Positions 42,942 to 56,973 of a stretch of DNA of 64,000 nt are shown here, piece after piece. Source of the stretch: Leucobacter chromiiresistens (GTDB lineage: Bacteria > Actinomycetota > Actinomycetes > Actinomycetales > Microbacteriaceae). The position numbers and the translations under genes are program-made. The stretch spans positions 1-64,000 of the forward strand of contig NZ_LDRK01000018.1 in the NCBI RefSeq assembly GCF_001477055.1, given 5' to 3'. A model generated the notes under the pieces. It was not told the origin of the DNA, made no database searches, and worked only from the letters and a program-made list of their open reading frames with translations. Numbering within the stretch: the stretch's first letter is position 1; each line of letters starts with the position of its first letter.

Positions 42942-43808
42942 TTACTCGTTCTGAGCCTTCGCCTGGTCACCCTCGAAGTGATCCTGGTTCGGGTTGTATT
43001 CCTCGGGCACCTGACCGGTGTTGCCGGCCTCGCGCAGCGTCTCGATGTACGCGTCGTACTCGTCCTGCTCGACGACCTTGACCTCGAACAGCATCATGGA
43101 GTGGTACTCGCCGCAGAGCTCGGCGCACTTGCCCATGAACGTCCCGGTCTTGGTCGGGGTGAAGCTCATGTAGTTGGTCTGACCGGGGATCATGTCCTTC
43201 TTGTAGAGGAACTCGACCACCCAGAAGGAGTGGATGACGTCGCGCGTCTCGAGGCGGATCTCGGTCGTCTTGTCGACGGGCAGGTAGAGCACCGGCATCG
43301 TCTCGGGCTGGGCCTCGCCATCCTCGTCGGTCTGCACCTGGACGCCCTGGAAGTACACATCCTCGTCGACGTAGTTGAAGTCCCACGACCAGCGCTTGCC
43401 GACGACCTCGACGACGTTCTCGGGGTTGTCGTAGCGCGCCTCGATCTTGCTCTGCTCCTGCGCGGTGAACGCGAAGAAGCCGATGACGAGGATCACGGGG
43501 ACGACGGTGAAGAACGTCTCGATCGGCATGTTGTAGCGCAGCTGGACCGGCAGGCCGGTCTGGCCCTTGCGCCGGCGGTAGGCGATGGTGGCCCAGATGA
43601 TGAGCCCCCACGTGATGATGCCGACCGCGAGCAGTACGATCCAGGAGGTGACCCACAGGCCGGTCACTCCGTCCGTGTGGTTCGTGGCACCTTCCGAGCC
43701 GGCGGGGAGGAAGCCCCGCTGCTGCTCGGGGGTGCAGCCCGCCAGGATCAGCGCTGCGGAGAGCGCCACCGGGGCTGCGACCCATTTCATTCGACGATTG
43801 GAACGCAC
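42942..43808 (-). CDS. ctaC: cytochrome c oxidase subunit II
   Basis: 288 residues. Lipoprotein signal with lipobox LILAGC, two helices ([25 protein letters not shown] and the [16 protein letters not shown] segment), then the CuA cupredoxin domain with VIHSFWV and the binuclear copper site [12 protein letters not shown] (two Cys, His, Met). Accepts electrons from QcrC. GTG 43808 is chosen because GAAAGG lies 6 nt upstream; the frame can be extended by eleven residues. First gene of the oxidase run. Confidence 0.96.
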   Translation of the reverse strand: MRSNRRMKWVAAPVALSAALILAGCTPEQQRGFLPAGSEGATNHTDGVTGLWVTSWIVLLAVGIITWGLIIWATIAYRRRKGQTGLPVQLRYNMPIETFFTVVPVILVIGFFAFTAQEQSKIEARYDNPENVVEVVGKRWSWDFNYVDEDVYFQGVQVQTDEDGEAQPETMPVLYLPVDKTTEIRLETRDVIHSFWVVEFLYKKDMIPGQTNYMSFTPTKTGTFMGKCAELCGEYHSMMLFEVKVVEQDEYDAYIETLREAGNTGQVPEEYNPNQDHFEGDQAKAQNE

Positions 43809-43871
43809 CGCATACCTTTCGAAAACGTTGTTTCGCCGCACGCATGCGGGCGAAGCTGATGACTCCCTGAC

Positions 43872-43895
43872 AGCTTAGCGCGAACGGGACCGTTC
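43872..43895 (-). promoter_or_regulatory. candidate ctaC promoter with a 14-bp inverted repeat
   Basis: On the minus strand a TAAGCT -10-like box (43872-43877) is preceded by GAACGG-TC-CCGTTC (43882-43895), a perfect 6-bp inverted repeat lying in the promoter spacer. It could be an operator for a respiratory regulator. Confidence 0.4.
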
Positions 43896-43951
43896 CCCGA
43901 ACCACCGGGGGGTGTCGCGGACATCGTTCGCGCGGGCGCGTCGCGCCGACG

Positions 43952-44326
43952 TCAGCTGAAGCTGTCGCCGCACGCGCAGCTGCCCTGGGCGTTCGGGTTG
44001 TCGATGGTGAAGCCCTGCTTCTGGATCGTGTCCTCGAAGTCGATGGTCGCTCCGTTGAGGTACGGGATGCTCATCATGTCGACGACCACGCCGACGCCGT
44101 CGAACTCGACGACCGCATCGTTCTCGAGCTCGCGCTCGTCGAAGAAGAGCTGATAGATCAGCCCCGAGCAGCCGCCCGGCTGCACGGCGATGCGGAGGCG
44201 GAGGTCGTCGCGCCCCTCCTGGGCGAGGAGGCTCGCCACTTTGTCGCGGGCCGCAGCGCTCAGCTGCACGCCGTGCGCCTGCTCGGTGGCGGGGGCGCCC
44301 TCCGGTGCGATCGTGTCGGTGCTCAT
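43952..44326 (-). CDS. erpA: iron-sulfur cluster insertion protein ErpA (A-type carrier)
   Basis: 124 residues. Three conserved Cys of A-type carriers: GGCSGLIYQLFF (about residue 53) and GSCACGDSFS at the C-terminus. Hands Fe-S clusters from the Suf scaffold to apoproteins. ATG 44326 has GGAG 7 nt upstream; an ATG six codons further 5' is less likely. Position next to ctaC is typical in actinobacteria. Confidence 0.94.
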   Translation of the reverse strand: MSTDTIAPEGAPATEQAHGVQLSAAARDKVASLLAQEGRDDLRLRIAVQPGGCSGLIYQLFFDERELENDAVVEFDGVGVVVDMMSIPYLNGATIDFEDTIQKQGFTIDNPNAQGSCACGDSFS

Positions 44327-44474
44327 GCGTAACTCCTTGCTCACGTCGTGATCGTTCGCCCCCAGTCTACCGCTCGGCCGCGGCGGGCATCGGAGGCAAG
44401 TCGCGGTACGCTAGAGGTCTTCGGCGAACGCCGGGTGAGGTGGCGCGCACAGCGCTCGGAACGGGAGGATCTGC

Positions 44475-45044
44475 GTGGCTCAGAAGGGCGCTGCGAACGA
44501 GCAGGGTGCAACGGACGGCAGCGAGGCCGTCGTCGGCAAGGGGCGCCCCACGCCCTCGCGCAAGCAGGCGGAGGCCGCGAACGCACGCCCGATCGTCGGC
44601 TCCCGCGACAAGGCGGCGATCAAGGAGCAGCGGCGGCAGCAGGCGGAGCTGCGCGAGCGCGCTCGCATCGGCATGATGCAGGGCGACGAGCGTTTCCTCG
44701 GCCCGCGCGATCGCGGCCCGCAGCGTCGCTTCGTGCGCGACTACGTCGACGCGCGTTGGAACGTCGGCGAGATGCTCATCCCGATGATGCTCGTCGTGCT
44801 GGTGATGACGTTCATCCCCGGACCGGTGCAGGTCGTCAGCCTGTTCGTCATCTGGGCCTTCGTCGGCCTCGCCGTGCTCGATGCGGTGTTCCTGGGCATG
44901 AGGCTCAAGCGGAAGCTCGGCGAGAAGTTCGGCGAGGATCGCGTGCAGCCGGGCTACCGCTGGTACGCGGCGATGCGCGCGTTCCAGTTCCGCCCGCTGC
45001 GCGCCCCGAAGGCCGTGATCAAGCGCGGCGCCTTCCCGAGCTAG
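44475..45044 (+). CDS. DUF3043 membrane protein
   Basis: 189 residues. A charged N-terminus (GKGRPTPSRKQAEAANARP), DFLGPRDRGPQRRFVRDYVDARWN-like DUF3043 core (here ERFLGPRDRGPQRRFVRDYV), two helices (MLIPMMLVVLVMTFIP and VVSLFVIWAFVGLAVLDAVFL), and a basic C-terminus. Function unknown; widespread in actinobacteria next to erpA/ctaC. GTG 44475 has GGAGG upstream and a TACGCT box about 60 nt before. Its stop overlaps the convergent pyrD stop: both stop codons share CTAG at 45041-45044. Confidence 0.93.
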   Translation: MAQKGAANEQGATDGSEAVVGKGRPTPSRKQAEAANARPIVGSRDKAAIKEQRRQQAELRERARIGMMQGDERFLGPRDRGPQRRFVRDYVDARWNVGEMLIPMMLVVLVMTFIPGPVQVVSLFVIWAFVGLAVLDAVFLGMRLKRKLGEKFGEDRVQPGYRWYAAMRAFQFRPLRAPKAVIKRGAFPS

Positions 45045-46102
45045 TACCGCGCGCCCGGCGCGCCGCTCCCCCGGTATCCGGCTCTCAGAAGCCCCCGGTT
45101 GATGCTGCGCGCCCAGAGCGGCCCCGCGTAGATGAAGGCCGTGTAGCCCTGCACCAGCGTCGCGCCAGCGCGCAGCCGCTCGAGTACGTCGAACGCGCTC
45201 TCCACGCCGCCGACCGAGATCACGCAGAAGTCGGGGTCGGGCTCGGCGGCCCGGATGCGTCGCAGCACGTCCAGCGATCGGTCCTTGAGCGGTTCGCCCG
45301 AGAGCCCGCCGGCGCCGATGCGCGCGATCTCCTCGTCCGATGCGCTGAGGCGCTCCCGCGACACGGTGGTGTTGGTGGCGATGATGCCGTCGAGTCCGAG
45401 CCGCTTCGCAAGGGCGACGATCCCGTCGATCTGGTCGTCCTCCATATCGGGAGCGATCTTCACCAGCAGCGGCGTCGTGCCCGCCGCTTCGCGGACGGCC
45501 GCGAGCAGCGGCTCGAGCAGTTCCAGTTCTTGCAGACCGCGCAGGCCCGGCGTGTTGGGCGAGCTGACGTTGACGGCCAGGTAGTCCGCGATCGGGGCGA
45601 GTCGCTCAGTGCTCCAGACGTAGTCCGCGACCGCGTTCTCGACCTCGGTGACGCGGCTCTTGCCGATGTTCACGCCGATGACGGGTCGTCGCCGGCGCAG
45701 CCGGGCGCGCTCGATGCGGGGCACGGCCGCCGCCGAACCGCCGTTGTTGAACCCCATGCGGTTGATCAGCCCGCGGTCGGCGACGAGCCGGAACATGCGC
45801 GGCTTCGGGTTTCCGGGCTGCGCGTGCCGCGTCAGGGTGCCCACCTCGATGTGCCCGAAGCCGATGGCGCCGAGCCCCGCGATGGCGGTCGCGTTCTTGT
45901 CGAAACCCGCGGCGAGTCCGAAGGGGCTCGGGAACGTCTGCCCGAGCGCTCGAACGCGCAGCGCGGGATCGGGGCCGCAGATCCCGCTCACCACGCGCCC
46001 CGCGAGCGGAGCTGCCTGAATGACGCGGAACGCCCAGTGGTGGGCCGTCTCGGGGTCCATGCGTCGCAGGACGGTCTTGAAGAGAATCGGGTACCAGCGC
46101 AT
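45041..46102 (-). CDS. pyrD: dihydroorotate dehydrogenase (quinone), class 2
   Basis: Oxidises dihydroorotate to orotate in pyrimidine synthesis, passing electrons to the quinone pool. 353 residues with the class 2 N-terminal helix pair (WYPILFKTVLRRMDPETAHHWAFR), FMN barrel motifs GLAAGFDKNATAI, GHIEVGTLTRHAQPGNPKPR, NRMGFNNGG, the catalytic Ser in NVSSPNTPGLRG, VKIAPDM and ISVGGVES. ATG 46102 has GGGGGAG 8 nt upstream; GTG 46111 overlaps the nrdR stop but is too close to that site. Confidence 0.96.
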   Translation of the reverse strand: MRWYPILFKTVLRRMDPETAHHWAFRVIQAAPLAGRVVSGICGPDPALRVRALGQTFPSPFGLAAGFDKNATAIAGLGAIGFGHIEVGTLTRHAQPGNPKPRMFRLVADRGLINRMGFNNGGSAAAVPRIERARLRRRRPVIGVNIGKSRVTEVENAVADYVWSTERLAPIADYLAVNVSSPNTPGLRGLQELELLEPLLAAVREAAGTTPLLVKIAPDMEDDQIDGIVALAKRLGLDGIIATNTTVSRERLSASDEEIARIGAGGLSGEPLKDRSLDVLRRIRAAEPDPDFCVISVGGVESAFDVLERLRAGATLVQGYTAFIYAGPLWARSINRGLLRAGYRGSGAPGARY

Positions 46103-46107
46103 TGCGG

Positions 46108-46602
46108 TCACTCCCCCTGCTCGGTGTCTCGGCGCGCGCCTCGGGCGGCGGGCTCGTTCGGGTGCGCGCGGAGCTCCTCGATCGCGGAGTCGAAGTCGGC
46201 GAGGGATTCGAAAGCCTGGTAGACGCTCGCGAAGCGCAGGTACGCGACCTCGTCGAGCTTGCGGAGGTGGGGCAGGATCGCCAGCCCGATCTCGTTCGCG
46301 TCGAACTGGGCGATGCCGCTGGACCGCACGGACTCCTCGACCTGCTGGGCGAGCACCGCGAGGTCGGCTTCGGTGACCGGCCGCCCCTGGCACGCCTTGC
46401 GCACGCCGCTCATGACCTTCTCGCGGCTGAACGGCTCGACGACGCCGGAGCGCTTGATCACGGTGAGGCTGGCCGTCTCAGTGGTCGTGAATCTGCGTCC
46501 GCACTCGGGGCACTGGCGGCGGCGGCGGATGGACAGGCCGTCATCGGCCGTTCGCGAGTCGATGACGCGCGAGTCGGGGTGCCTGCAGAACGGGCAGTGC
46601 AT
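46108..46602 (-). CDS. nrdR: transcriptional repressor NrdR
   Basis: Represses ribonucleotide reductase genes, sensing ATP/dATP. 164 residues: N-terminal zinc ribbon with [11 protein letters not shown] and [12 protein letters not shown], then an ATP-cone ([24 protein letters not shown]), the standard two-domain order. No nrd gene or clear NrdR box is in the window. Starts at ATG 46602, one base overlapping the hisD stop (TGATG). Confidence 0.97.
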   Translation of the reverse strand: MHCPFCRHPDSRVIDSRTADDGLSIRRRRQCPECGRRFTTTETASLTVIKRSGVVEPFSREKVMSGVRKACQGRPVTEADLAVLAQQVEESVRSSGIAQFDANEIGLAILPHLRKLDEVAYLRFASVYQAFESLADFDSAIEELRAHPNEPAARGARRDTEQGE

Positions 46603-47924
46603 CAGAGGCCCTCCTTCCCGGCTTCGAAGCGCGCGGTCACGGCATCGGCGTGCGCGGGCAGGCCCTCGGCTTCGGCGAGGGCTCGGAGCGGTCGCTCCAG
46701 CTCGCGCAGCGCGTCGCGCTCGTATCGGATGATCTGCTGGGGCCTGAGGAAGGTGTGGGCGCCGAGTCCGGAGGCGAAGCGCGCCGTGCCGCCCGTGGGC
46801 AGCACGTGGTTGGAGCCCGCGAGATAGTCGCCGAGGCTCACCGGCGTGTAGCCCCCGAGGAAGATCGCACCGGCATCGGTGATGTCGCGGAGCACCCCCT
46901 CGTCATCGCGCGTCTGGATCTCGAGATGCTCGGGGCCGTAGGCGTTGCTCACGAGCGCGGCAGTGCGCAGATCGTCGACCAGCACGATCGCGGACTGCGG
47001 ACCGGAGAGCGCCTCAGCCACGCGCTCGGCGTGCCGGGTCGACGCGGCGCGGGACGCCACCTCCTGCTCCACGCGCAGCGCGAACTCCTCCGAATCGGTC
47101 ACGAGCACCGATGCCGCCGCCTCGTCGTGCTCGGCCTGGCTGATGAGGTCGGCGGCGACGAACGCCGGGTGCGCCGATCCGTCGGCGATGACGAGGATCT
47201 CGGTCGTGCCGGCCTCCGAGTCGATGCCCACGAGCCCCGACACCACGCGCTTCGCGGCCGCGACGAAGACGTTCCCGGGGCCGGTCACCACGTCGACGGC
47301 CTCCAGCCCGATCTCGGGCACTCCATGGGCGAAGGCGGCGATCGCACCCGCGCCGCCGATGGCGTACACCTCGGTGATGCCGCAGAGCGCCGCGGCCCAG
47401 AGCACGGCTGGATGCGGCAGGCCTGCGTTGTCTGCCTGCGCCGGTGAGGCGAGTGCCAGGGCCGGCACACCAGCGGTCTGAGCGGCGACCGCGTTCATCA
47501 CCACGGACGACGGGTAGGCGGCCTTGCCTCCCGGGGCGTACAGGCCGACCCGGCCCACCGGCTGCCAGCGCTGGCGGATCACCGCGCCGTCGGTGAGGTG
47601 CGTGACCCGTTCCTCGGGCACCTGCGCGGCGGAGCCCTGCCGCAGCCGTGCGATGAGCGCGCGGAGCGCGGCCTCGACCTCGGGAGGGCAGGTCTCCAGC
47701 GCCGCGGCGATGCTCTCGGCGGGCACGCGCAGCCGGTGTCCCGTGACTCCGTCGAAGTCGCGGGCCTGGTCGCGGAGGGCCGCTTCGCCGCGCTCCGCCA
47801 CGTCGGCGACGAGCGGGCGCACCCGCTCGACGGCGACTTCGGCGCTCACAGCGGCGCGCGGAACCAGTTTGAGCAGTGCATCCCGGGAGAGCGCACGGCC
47901 CCGGAGATCGATCGTTCGCATCAC
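46602..47924 (-). CDS. hisD: histidinol dehydrogenase
   Basis: Zinc enzyme for the last two steps of histidine synthesis. 440 residues: [64 protein letters not shown], the catalytic [24 protein letters not shown] and [13 protein letters not shown]. It stands apart from other his genes. Start taken as GTG 47924, exactly 6 nt after TAGACT; ATG 47921 is the next codon and equally in frame. No proper ribosome site is present, which fits a leaderless mRNA. Confidence 0.95.
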   Translation of the reverse strand: MMRTIDLRGRALSRDALLKLVPRAAVSAEVAVERVRPLVADVAERGEAALRDQARDFDGVTGHRLRVPAESIAAALETCPPEVEAALRALIARLRQGSAAQVPEERVTHLTDGAVIRQRWQPVGRVGLYAPGGKAAYPSSVVMNAVAAQTAGVPALALASPAQADNAGLPHPAVLWAAALCGITEVYAIGGAGAIAAFAHGVPEIGLEAVDVVTGPGNVFVAAAKRVVSGLVGIDSEAGTTEILVIADGSAHPAFVAADLISQAEHDEAAASVLVTDSEEFALRVEQEVASRAASTRHAERVAEALSGPQSAIVLVDDLRTAALVSNAYGPEHLEIQTRDDEGVLRDITDAGAIFLGGYTPVSLGDYLAGSNHVLPTGGTARFASGLGAHTFLRPQQIIRYERDALRELERPLRALAEAEGLPAHADAVTARFEAGKEGL

Positions 47925-47930
47925 CTCACC

Positions 47931-47936
47931 AGTCTA
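47931..47936 (-). promoter_or_regulatory. candidate leaderless promoter (-10) of hisD
   Basis: On the minus strand, TAGACT, 6 nt (GGTGAG), GTG 47924. Confidence 0.6.
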
Positions 47937-47997
47937 CTGAGGCGTCCCCGGACCTCGTGACCGACGGCGGCAAGGGCTGCGGCGCGCCCGGCCGCGA

Positions 47998-49545
47998 TCA
48001 GGACGCGGGCGCGAGCATGCCGAACCACACGAGTTCGCGCACGCTCGTCACCAGCGCCTCCCGGGCGGCGGCTGCATCGACCTCCAGCAGCGTCGCGAGG
48101 GCGTCGGCGATCTGCGCGAGCGCGAGCTCCCCGTCGCAGGCTCCGAGCGCGCCGGCGAGCAGCGTGTCCGCCGCGACCCGCCGTGCGATGGGACGCGCGG
48201 TCTCCAGGCCGATGCGGCGGGGTGCCTCCTCACCCGGGCGGTGCTCGCGCAGCTCCACCACCGCGGAGTCGAGCACCCAGCGCACCCCGAGCACCTCGTC
48301 GGCGGTCATGCGCGCGGTGTCGCAGCCGACCGCGAACGCGCGCTGCAGCGCGTCGCCCAACCCGGCCTCCGCGGAGAACGCTCCCGAGGCCGGGTCGAGG
48401 TGGACGACGGACTCGGCGCCCCGACCCGCCGTCGTGCGCTGGATCCGCACCGATCCGAGTCCGACCGCGATGATCCGCCGGCGCGCGAAGTCCTCGATCC
48501 AGGTCGACAGGAGCCGCTCGAACTCGGCGTCTCCCGGCCGCGCGCCGCCGTCGCGCACCCACGTCTCGGCGTAACTCGCCGGGTCGACGCGGTCGCGCTC
48601 GACGACCCAGGCGCGCAGCGGCCCCGTGGCGCTCTCGGCCGAGCGGATCCACTCGGCGACGCGGGCGAGCCCGTTCGCGCCCCACGGCGACTCCCAGTTC
48701 GCGAGGCAGAGCAGCGTGCCGCCCGGCGCGAGGCGCTCGGGGCCGGCCTCGATGACGCTCTGCGCCAGCGCGTCGCCCGTGCGCCCGCCATCCCGGTACT
48801 CGTAGACGGGACCGTCGCCCGTGCGCGGGGTGATGACGAACGGCGGGTTCGACAGGATGAGGTCGAAGCGATCCTCGGCGACGGGCGCGAACAGATCGCC
48901 GATCCGGAAATCGATCCGGTCGTCGACGCCGTTCAGGCGTGCGTTCATGCCGGCGATTTCGAGGGCGCGCTCGGAGATGTCGGTGGCGACGACGCGTTCT
49001 GCGACGCGCGTGAGGTGCATGGCCACGATGCCGCAGCCGGTGCCGAGGTCGAGCGCCGATGCGACCGGAGCCGTCGGCGCCTGGGCGAGGAGGGAGCGCG
49101 TCGCTCCGCCGACGCCCATGACGTGGCGCTCGAGTGCCGGCCCGCGTCGCAGCTGGTCGTCGAGATCGGAGAGCACCAGCCAGTGCTCGTCCGCGGAGAT
49201 GCGCACCGGATTGAGCGACAGGGCGGCGCCGAGCATCGCCTCCACCCCGGAGTGCGGTGACGGGACGGTGCGCGCGATGCCGAGCTCCGTCGCCCCGCCC
49301 GCCGTCAGCTCGGGGAGCGCGCGGTCGAGCTCGCTCGCCGCGACGCGCTCCCCGAGCAGGAAGCAGCGGACGAGGATCGCGAGCGGTTCGCTCTCCCCTC
49401 CCGCGAGGGCCCGAAGCGCCGGTGCGAAGACGCCGCGCTGCCGGGCGGCGTCCGCAGGCGCGCCGAGCAGCGCCTCAACCGATTCGACCGAGTAGGCGGC
49501 TGCTGCGAGATCGGCCCGCAGCCGATCCACGAGTTCTGCATGCAT
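47998..49545 (-). CDS. class I SAM-dependent methyltransferase (HemK/RsmC-like)
   Basis: 515 residues. An N-terminal helical domain of about 180 residues, then the methylase core with SAM loop ALDLGTGCGIVAMHL (about residue 165), VVATDISERALEIAGMNARLN and the N-methylase motif ILSNPPFVI (about 230). A third domain of about 180 residues follows. NPPF suggests methylation of an amide or an exocyclic base nitrogen in protein, rRNA or DNA; the target is not known. ATG 49545 lies 6 nt after TACGCT and lacks a ribosome site. Confidence 0.88.
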   Translation of the reverse strand: MHAELVDRLRADLAAAAYSVESVEALLGAPADAARQRGVFAPALRALAGGESEPLAILVRCFLLGERVAASELDRALPELTAGGATELGIARTVPSPHSGVEAMLGAALSLNPVRISADEHWLVLSDLDDQLRRGPALERHVMGVGGATRSLLAQAPTAPVASALDLGTGCGIVAMHLTRVAERVVATDISERALEIAGMNARLNGVDDRIDFRIGDLFAPVAEDRFDLILSNPPFVITPRTGDGPVYEYRDGGRTGDALAQSVIEAGPERLAPGGTLLCLANWESPWGANGLARVAEWIRSAESATGPLRAWVVERDRVDPASYAETWVRDGGARPGDAEFERLLSTWIEDFARRRIIAVGLGSVRIQRTTAGRGAESVVHLDPASGAFSAEAGLGDALQRAFAVGCDTARMTADEVLGVRWVLDSAVVELREHRPGEEAPRRIGLETARPIARRVAADTLLAGALGACDGELALAQIADALATLLEVDAAAAREALVTSVRELVWFGMLAPAS

Positions 49546-49551
49546 CCGCCC

Positions 49552-49557
49552 AGCGTA
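49552..49557 (-). promoter_or_regulatory. candidate leaderless promoter (-10) of the methyltransferase gene
   Basis: On the minus strand, TACGCT, 6 nt (GGGCGG), ATG 49545. Confidence 0.5.
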
Positions 49558-49598
49558 TCCCCCGCCGCGGGCCGCCCGCTCACCCCGCTGGCGGGTGG

Positions 49599-51042
49599 CT
49601 ACGCGAAGGCACGATCATGGGCGGTGACCGGGCTCGGCAGCACGGTGCCCCCGGTCAGATATCGGTCGACCGACGCGGCGACCGCCCGCCCCTCGGCGAT
49701 GGCCCAGACGATCAGCGACTGCCCGCGACCGGCATCGCCCGCGACGAAGACGCCGGGGAGACCGGTCGCGTAGTCGCGATCCCGTTCGAAGGCCCCTCGC
49801 GGAGAGCGCTCGATGCGATGCGCGGGATCCTCGATCTCCTCGGGGCCCGTGAAGCCCATGGCGATCAGCACGAGGTCGGCGGCGAGCAACTGCTCCGTAC
49901 CGGCCTTCGGAACCCGCCCGGCGTCCGTGTACTCGGTCTCGGCGACGCGGAGCCCGGTCACCTCGCCCCGATCATTCCCCACGAACTCGACGGTCGACGC
50001 CAGGAAGCGGCGCTCGCCGCCCTCCTCGTGCGAGCTCGACACCTCGAACAGGGTCGGGTGCACGGGCCAGGGCTGGCCCGCGGTGCGGAACTCCGACGGC
50101 TTCTTGCCGATCGCCAGGTTCGTCACGGAGGCCGCGCCTTGACGGTGGGCGGTGCCGATGCAGTCTGCGCCCGTGTCGCCGCCGCCGATGACGATGACGT
50201 GCTTGCCCGCGGCGTCGAACGGGGTCGCGGAGAGCGCGCCCGACTGCACCCGGTTCGATGCGCCGAGGTAGGTCATGGCGGGGAGGATCCCCGCGAACTC
50301 GCGGCCGGGGAGGGTCAGCTCGCGCGCAACCGTCGCGCCTGTCGCGACGACTACCGCGTCGTAGCGACGGCGCAGCTCGCTCCACGTCATGTCGCGCCCG
50401 ATCTCGACCCCGCATCGGAACCGAGTGCCCTCCGCTTTGAGCTGCTCGATGCGCCGGGCGACGAGGCTCTTCTCGAGCTTGAAATCGGGGATGCCGAACC
50501 GGAGCAGCCCTCCGGGCTCCTCGTCCCGCTCGTAGACGGCGACGGTGTGGCCGGCGCGGGTGAGCTGCTGCGCGGCGGCGAGGCCGGCAGGGCCGGATCC
50601 GACGACGGCGACCGTCTTACCGGTGAGCCGCGACGGCGGCATCGGCACCACCCACCCGTTCGCGAACGCCTGATCGATGATGCTGTTCTCGATCTGCTTG
50701 ATGGTGACCGCGGGCTGGTTAATGCCGAGCACGCACGCCGACTCGCACGGCGCGGGGCAGGCTCGGCCCGTGAACTCGGGGAAGTTGTTCGTCGCATGCA
50801 GGCGCTCGATCGCCTCGCGCTCCCGCCCCCGGAACATGAGGTCGTTCCACTCCGGGATGAGGTTGCCGAGGGGGCAGCCCTGGTGGCAGAAGGCGACCCC
50901 GCAGTCCATGCAGCGCGAGGCCTGCTTGGCGACGAGCTTCGGATCGGCCGGATCGACGACCTCGCGCCAATCCTTGAGCCGCAGGGCGACCGGACGCTTC
51001 GGCGCGAGCTCGCGCTCGCGCACCTTCAGGAATCCGCGCGGA

Positions 51043-51050
<8 letters not shown>
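49599..51050 (-). CDS. gltD: glutamate synthase small subunit
   Basis: Passes electrons from NADPH to the large subunit. 483 residues: N-terminal [4Fe-4S] Cys in CMDCGVAFCHQGCPLGN and CPAPCESACVLG, FAD motif VAVVGSGPAGLAAAQQL (about residue 148), NADPH motif VIVIGGGDTGADCIG (about 287), and the FAD C-terminal motif GVFVAGDAGRGQSLIVWAIAEGR. ATG 51050 overlaps the gltB end by 8 nt and has GGAGG upstream; the frame extends further 5' but homology starts here. Confidence 0.96.
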
Positions 51051-55695
<4,645 letters not shown>

Positions 55696-56046
55696 CGACG
55701 TCCTCTCGATCTGGGGACGACGTCGGTCCCGGTGCGGATCCGCCCTGCGCGTCGCGGATCCCGGGGGTCGCGCCGGCGAGCGGTGACTGAGCTCCGAATG
55801 TAGCACTCCGTTTCTTCGGTGAAACGCGGAGGTGAACGCACGTTGTGATCGGGATTCGGAATCGTGCCGCCAAAAGCCGAATATTCGTCGGATTTCCTTG
55901 ACTTCTTCCGCACACGACTTCGGCAGGAAACACTCTCGAAACAATCGGATGCCGCATACGCCCCCGGGGGCGGCGCACGCGGTGTTCGATATTCGAAAAA
56001 CGACCCTGGGGCCGTTCAGATATCGAACACCGCGCGAGCGGAAGAA
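55696..56046. other. 351-bp gltB upstream region
   Basis: No gene. Left of an AT-richer zone (55800-55960) lies the gltB leader; at 55978-56034 is a nested inverted repeat that probably ends the SDR transcript. The AT-richer zone is the likely gltB promoter area, but I cannot assign a single box with confidence. Confidence 0.5.
55978..56034. terminator. nested inverted repeats: terminator inside a 15-bp palindromic frame
   Basis: Outer arms 55978-55992 and 56020-56034 are perfect inverted repeats (core GCGGTGTTCGATAT). Inside, on the minus strand, AACGGCCC and GGGTCGTT (55999-56016) form an 8-bp stem with one G-U pair, followed by a short T-run (TTT). The inner stem fits a rho-independent terminator of the SDR gene that ends 13 nt upstream on the minus strand. 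Confidence 0.65.
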
Positions 56047-56814
56047 TCACCCCTCGGGAGCGAAACCGCTCGTGTCTCCCACCAGTCGCGTGTGGTCCTC
56101 CGGCACCGGATCCACGGCGGCGCGCGCCACCTCGGCCGCGAACTCCGCGACGTTGTACAGTCGGCCCGCCTCCTCACGGCGCGCCTCGATCGCGCCCGGA
56201 TTCAGCCGGTTGAGCAGGGTCGCCGTCACCGTGCCCTCAATCATGTCGCCCGACACCACGGTGAACCCGATCCCCCGCGCCTCGAGATCGGGCACGAGCT
56301 CGCGCAGCGCATCCTCACCGGCCCGCTTCGACTGCGCCACGGGCACGTACTCCGGCATCGTCGGGGTCGTACGGATGAAGTGCGCCTGATGACTCGTCAC
56401 GAACACCACGCGCGACCCCTCGCCCATGAGCGGCAGCGCCGCCTGCAGCACCGACAACTGCGCATCGCGGTTGAGACGCAGTGCGTAATCCTCGCCCATG
56501 TCGCTCTCCATGCCGCCCGAAGCGTTCAGCACGAGAATGTCAAGCCCCCCGAACTCCTCGCGCACCGAGTCCATCATCCGCTGCACGGATTCGGGGTCCG
56601 TCAGGTCGGCGCCCTGCACGAGCGCGCGCACGCCGAGATCGCGGAACTCCGCGGCGAGCTTCTCGGCACGCGGCGCCTTGTTGCGGAAGTTGACGACCAC
56701 GTCCGCGCCCGCCTGCGCGAAATAGCGCGCCGTATCCGCGCCGACCCCGCGGGACGATCCCGTGACGAGCGCGCGGCGGCCGGCGAGGCTGCCGGGTTCG
56801 AGAATCTGGGTCAC
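56047..56814 (-). CDS. SDR-family NAD(P)-dependent oxidoreductase
   Basis: 255 residues. Cofactor motif VTGSSRGVGADTARYF (about residue 18), NAS (VLNASGG, the usual NAG), Ser in FVTSHQAHF and the Tyr-x3-Lys place reads YVPVAQSKRAGEDAL, in which the Tyr and Lys are separated by more than the usual three residues, so the catalytic pair needs checking. Substrate unknown. GTG 56814 has GAGGAG 5 nt upstream. Divergent from rbpA. Confidence 0.85.
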   Translation of the reverse strand: MTQILEPGSLAGRRALVTGSSRGVGADTARYFAQAGADVVVNFRNKAPRAEKLAAEFRDLGVRALVQGADLTDPESVQRMMDSVREEFGGLDILVLNASGGMESDMGEDYALRLNRDAQLSVLQAALPLMGEGSRVVFVTSHQAHFIRTTPTMPEYVPVAQSKRAGEDALRELVPDLEARGIGFTVVSGDMIEGTVTATLLNRLNPGAIEARREEAGRLYNVAEFAAEVARAAVDPVPEDHTRLVGDTSGFAPEG

Positions 56815-56973
56815 ATGTACTCCTCAATCGTGGTGATTACCGTCGCTCCAGGGTACTGGACGGCCAGCGGATGCCCAGGTCGGGGCTATCGCGCGCGCAC
56901 CACCGGCGGGTACCCTGCAGGAGGAGGCACGGCGCCCCGGCAGCGTGGGCGTCACACACGAGGGGGTTCCCGC

